DNA of 7,392 nucleotides, taken from positions 1-7,392 of the forward strand of contig JAITKL010000029.1 of the NCBI GenBank assembly GCA_031278405.1. Direction: 5' to 3'. The DNA is from Endomicrobium sp. (GTDB lineage Bacteria; Elusimicrobiota; Endomicrobiia; Endomicrobiales; Endomicrobiaceae). Made by a program: the position numbers and the translations under genes. Each line of letters begins with the position of its first letter. Positions within the stretch are counted from its first letter, which is position 1. Below are positions 6,323 through 7,392 of this stretch, one piece after another. The notes under the pieces were generated by a model that searched no databases, was not told where the DNA came from, and saw only the letters and a list, made by a program, of their open reading frames with translations.

Positions 6323-6601
6323 TATTTACCCTTTCTATAATACTCCGGTTTATGAACTTCTGCATATTATTGAATAATTATGACAAGAGAAATAATCTCA
6401 GTGTTGAAATCGTTGCAAATTAGGATATTTTAATCCTGTTGGAAGTATTAAAGACAGAGTTGCAAAAACTATGATAAAAGAAGCGAAAATAAAAGTTTGA
6501 TTGAAAAAGTTCGATTATAAAATAGAAGATGTGAGTAGAAATACAGACATAGGGGCTTGGTTTATGTATGTGTATGGTAACTTCAAAGGGTTACCGAATT
6601 T
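6323..6601 (+). pseudogene. cysK: Remnant of cysteine synthase (O-acetylserine sulfhydrylase family)
   Basis: Broken frames give the N-terminal third of a PLP-dependent cysteine synthase. NTPVYELLHIIE (from 6339) matches the family start NTPLVxLxxIE. A frame change gives NYDKRNNLSVEIVAN (about 6374-6419). YFNPVGSIKDRVAKTMIKEA at 6426-6485 contains the PLP-binding lysine region, family NPxGSVKDR. After a stop at 6498, EDVSRNTDIGAWFMYVYG (about 6525-6578) corresponds to the substrate-binding loop PTSGNTGIGLA, with glycines replaced (SGNTG became SRNTD). KGYRI near 6587-6601 is the last trace. Internal stops, frame changes and loss of the remaining two thirds rule out function. The 61-codon open frame from 6501 to 6686 is part of this wreck, not a separate gene. 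The enzyme made cysteine from O-acetylserine and sulfide; the exact paralogue (CysK or CysM) is not certain. Confidence 0.83.
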
Positions 6602-7032
6602 GAAATTGCTGAAATTGCTGATTATTTTATTGAAGTTTGAGTCTTGCTGTTCAGGCAGGCTTTGGGCTTATAATGATTGGCACTGACACAAACTCTATTT
6701 GCTTCCTCTTGACTTCTATAAGCTTCTCTTTGAGCGTGAGGTTTAACAGGAGCATTCCTAAAGTTGTCTATTCTGTTTTCCATTTGCTCGAGATTGGGCG
6801 TTTAAACAATTACTCTTTGACTTCTCACATCTCAGTTTTGCCATGTGACAACCATTATATGTGAAGCAGAAAGAAAACAGGCAGAACAAGAAAAAACAAG
6901 ATAGCAAAGAGAACAATGTGTCATGACAGTGTTGCTTTTATCGTTAGTATGCTGGGTAGGGTAAAGAGTAGTTGTAAGTATAATAAATAAGATGCGTATA
7001 GGGCTGATGGGGCAAGACTCATAGACTCTTTA
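6602..7032. other. Unrecognised stretch, coding remnants possible on either strand
   Basis: The plus strand has an open frame at 6637-6864 (75 codons), which I do not trust: no ribosome site and no recognisable motif. The minus strand has a 53-codon frame from 6783 to 6622 with ordinary-looking codon use, rich in N, E, Q and R (begins MENRIDNFRNAPVKPHAQRE). Plus-strand 6863-6958 reads as a charged, glutamine-rich helix (EAERKQAEQEKTR), a stop, then a short hydrophobic segment (MTVLLLSLVCWVG). A 9-base unit AAATTGCTG is repeated in tandem at 6603-6620. None of this allows a gene call. Confidence 0.3.
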
Positions 7033-7392
7033 AATAGGATTAAAAAGATGTATTGAGAAACAGAAAGATAAGTCTATGTTGAATCTGCAGTATCCGGCAG
7101 ATATGCCATTTACTCTTTTGCCTTGCAATTATTCAGTTGAAATGGCAGAGAAGATAAAAGACTAACAAAACATAAAGAAAGAATGGCTAAACAAGACGCG
7201 TTAGCCAGACAAGAACAGATTTCAAGCTGGACGGTTGTCATAGAAGTTCTTGAGAAAGCTTATGGGTATTTTTACTCTTATAAAGACTTTGCGTTGAGGA
7301 AGTTTAGTCCAAAACTTGTATGGGAATGCAAATGGGATTATAAAGACGAAGATAAAAAATACTGTAGGAATGAAGTTGTAAAGATATTAAAA
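7033..7392 (+). pseudogene. Unrecognised protein, probably frameshifted, running off the window
   Basis: Two overlapping open frames look like one gene split by a one-base shift. The first runs from about 7033 (ATG MLNLQYPADMPFTLLPCNYS from 7076) to TAA at 7163-7165. The second is open from 7141 to the window end, 84 codons without a stop. It reads EDKRLTKHKERMAKQDALAR, then ISSWTVVIEVLEKAYGYFYS, and ends in a lysine/aspartate-rich part. Joining them near 7155-7162 gives a continuous charged helix. Alternatively the second frame is a separate gene starting at ATG 7183, though without a clear ribosome site. Codon use fits the intact genes. The aromatic-rich block AYGYFYSYKDF is distinctive, but I do not recognise the family and assign no function. 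Confidence 0.4.

Noticed and set aside
6501..6686. 61-codon plus-strand open frame as a separate small gene
   Set aside because: Its beginning aligns with the PTSGNTGIGLA loop of cysteine synthase in the same frame as the upstream NPVGSIKDR segment, so it is part of that pseudogene.
1..7392. CRISPR array, insertion sequence, tRNA or rRNA
   Set aside because: I looked for regularly spaced repeats, transposase motifs with terminal inverted repeats, and cloverleaf or ribosomal signatures on both strands by eye and found none.

Overview
The window is a strongly A+T-rich bacterial chromosome segment. A few cleanly intact genes sit in long tracts of gene wreckage. The three complete genes (ParA, ParB, a PIF1-type helicase) plus the C-terminal part of a DNA methyltransferase cover about 45% of the bases. 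Much of the rest can still be read, with frame changes and stops, as fragments of recognisable proteins. Abundant young pseudogenes and an intact parABS system suggest the reduced genome of a host-restricted symbiont. The gene content and the style of the outer-membrane-protein remnant make me think of an Endomicrobium-like member of Elusimicrobiota (termite-gut flagellate symbionts). That assignment is inference and was not checked against any database.

Layout, left to right. 1-390: 3' part of a beta-class site-specific DNA methyltransferase, its catalytic motif lying outside the window. 504-1090: wreck of an MFS sugar porter with a large internal deletion. 1091-1450: unrecognised debris. 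1451-1618: three parS-type sites, one a perfect TGTTTCACGTGAAACA and one with a single mismatch. 1641-2172: wreck of what looks like a small secreted or outer-membrane beta-barrel protein. 2213-3890: parA and parB, with a degenerate parS-like site between them. 3891-4370: no gene, but a perfect DnaA box and a one-mismatch box. 4370-4854, minus strand: wreck of a radical SAM protein whose first 57 codons, including the CX3CX2C iron-sulfur motif, are still open. 4946-6220: intact PIF1/RecD-like helicase with a TATAAT box so close to the ATG that the message may be leaderless. 6323-6601: wreck of a cysteine synthase. 6602-7392: unrecognised sequence ending in a probably frameshifted open frame that runs off the window.

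Functionally, ParA, ParB and the parS sites form one chromosome-segregation module. ParB loads at parS as a CTP-dependent clamp and the ParA ATPase moves or separates the loaded origins. Since parABS and DnaA boxes occur together, the window may lie near the replication origin, which GC skew would test. The decayed genes are a sugar transporter, an envelope protein, a radical SAM enzyme and an amino-acid biosynthesis enzyme; the survivors are DNA segregation, DNA unwinding and, perhaps, DNA methylation. I found no CRISPR array, insertion sequence, tRNA or rRNA, and no convincing undescribed multi-gene system.
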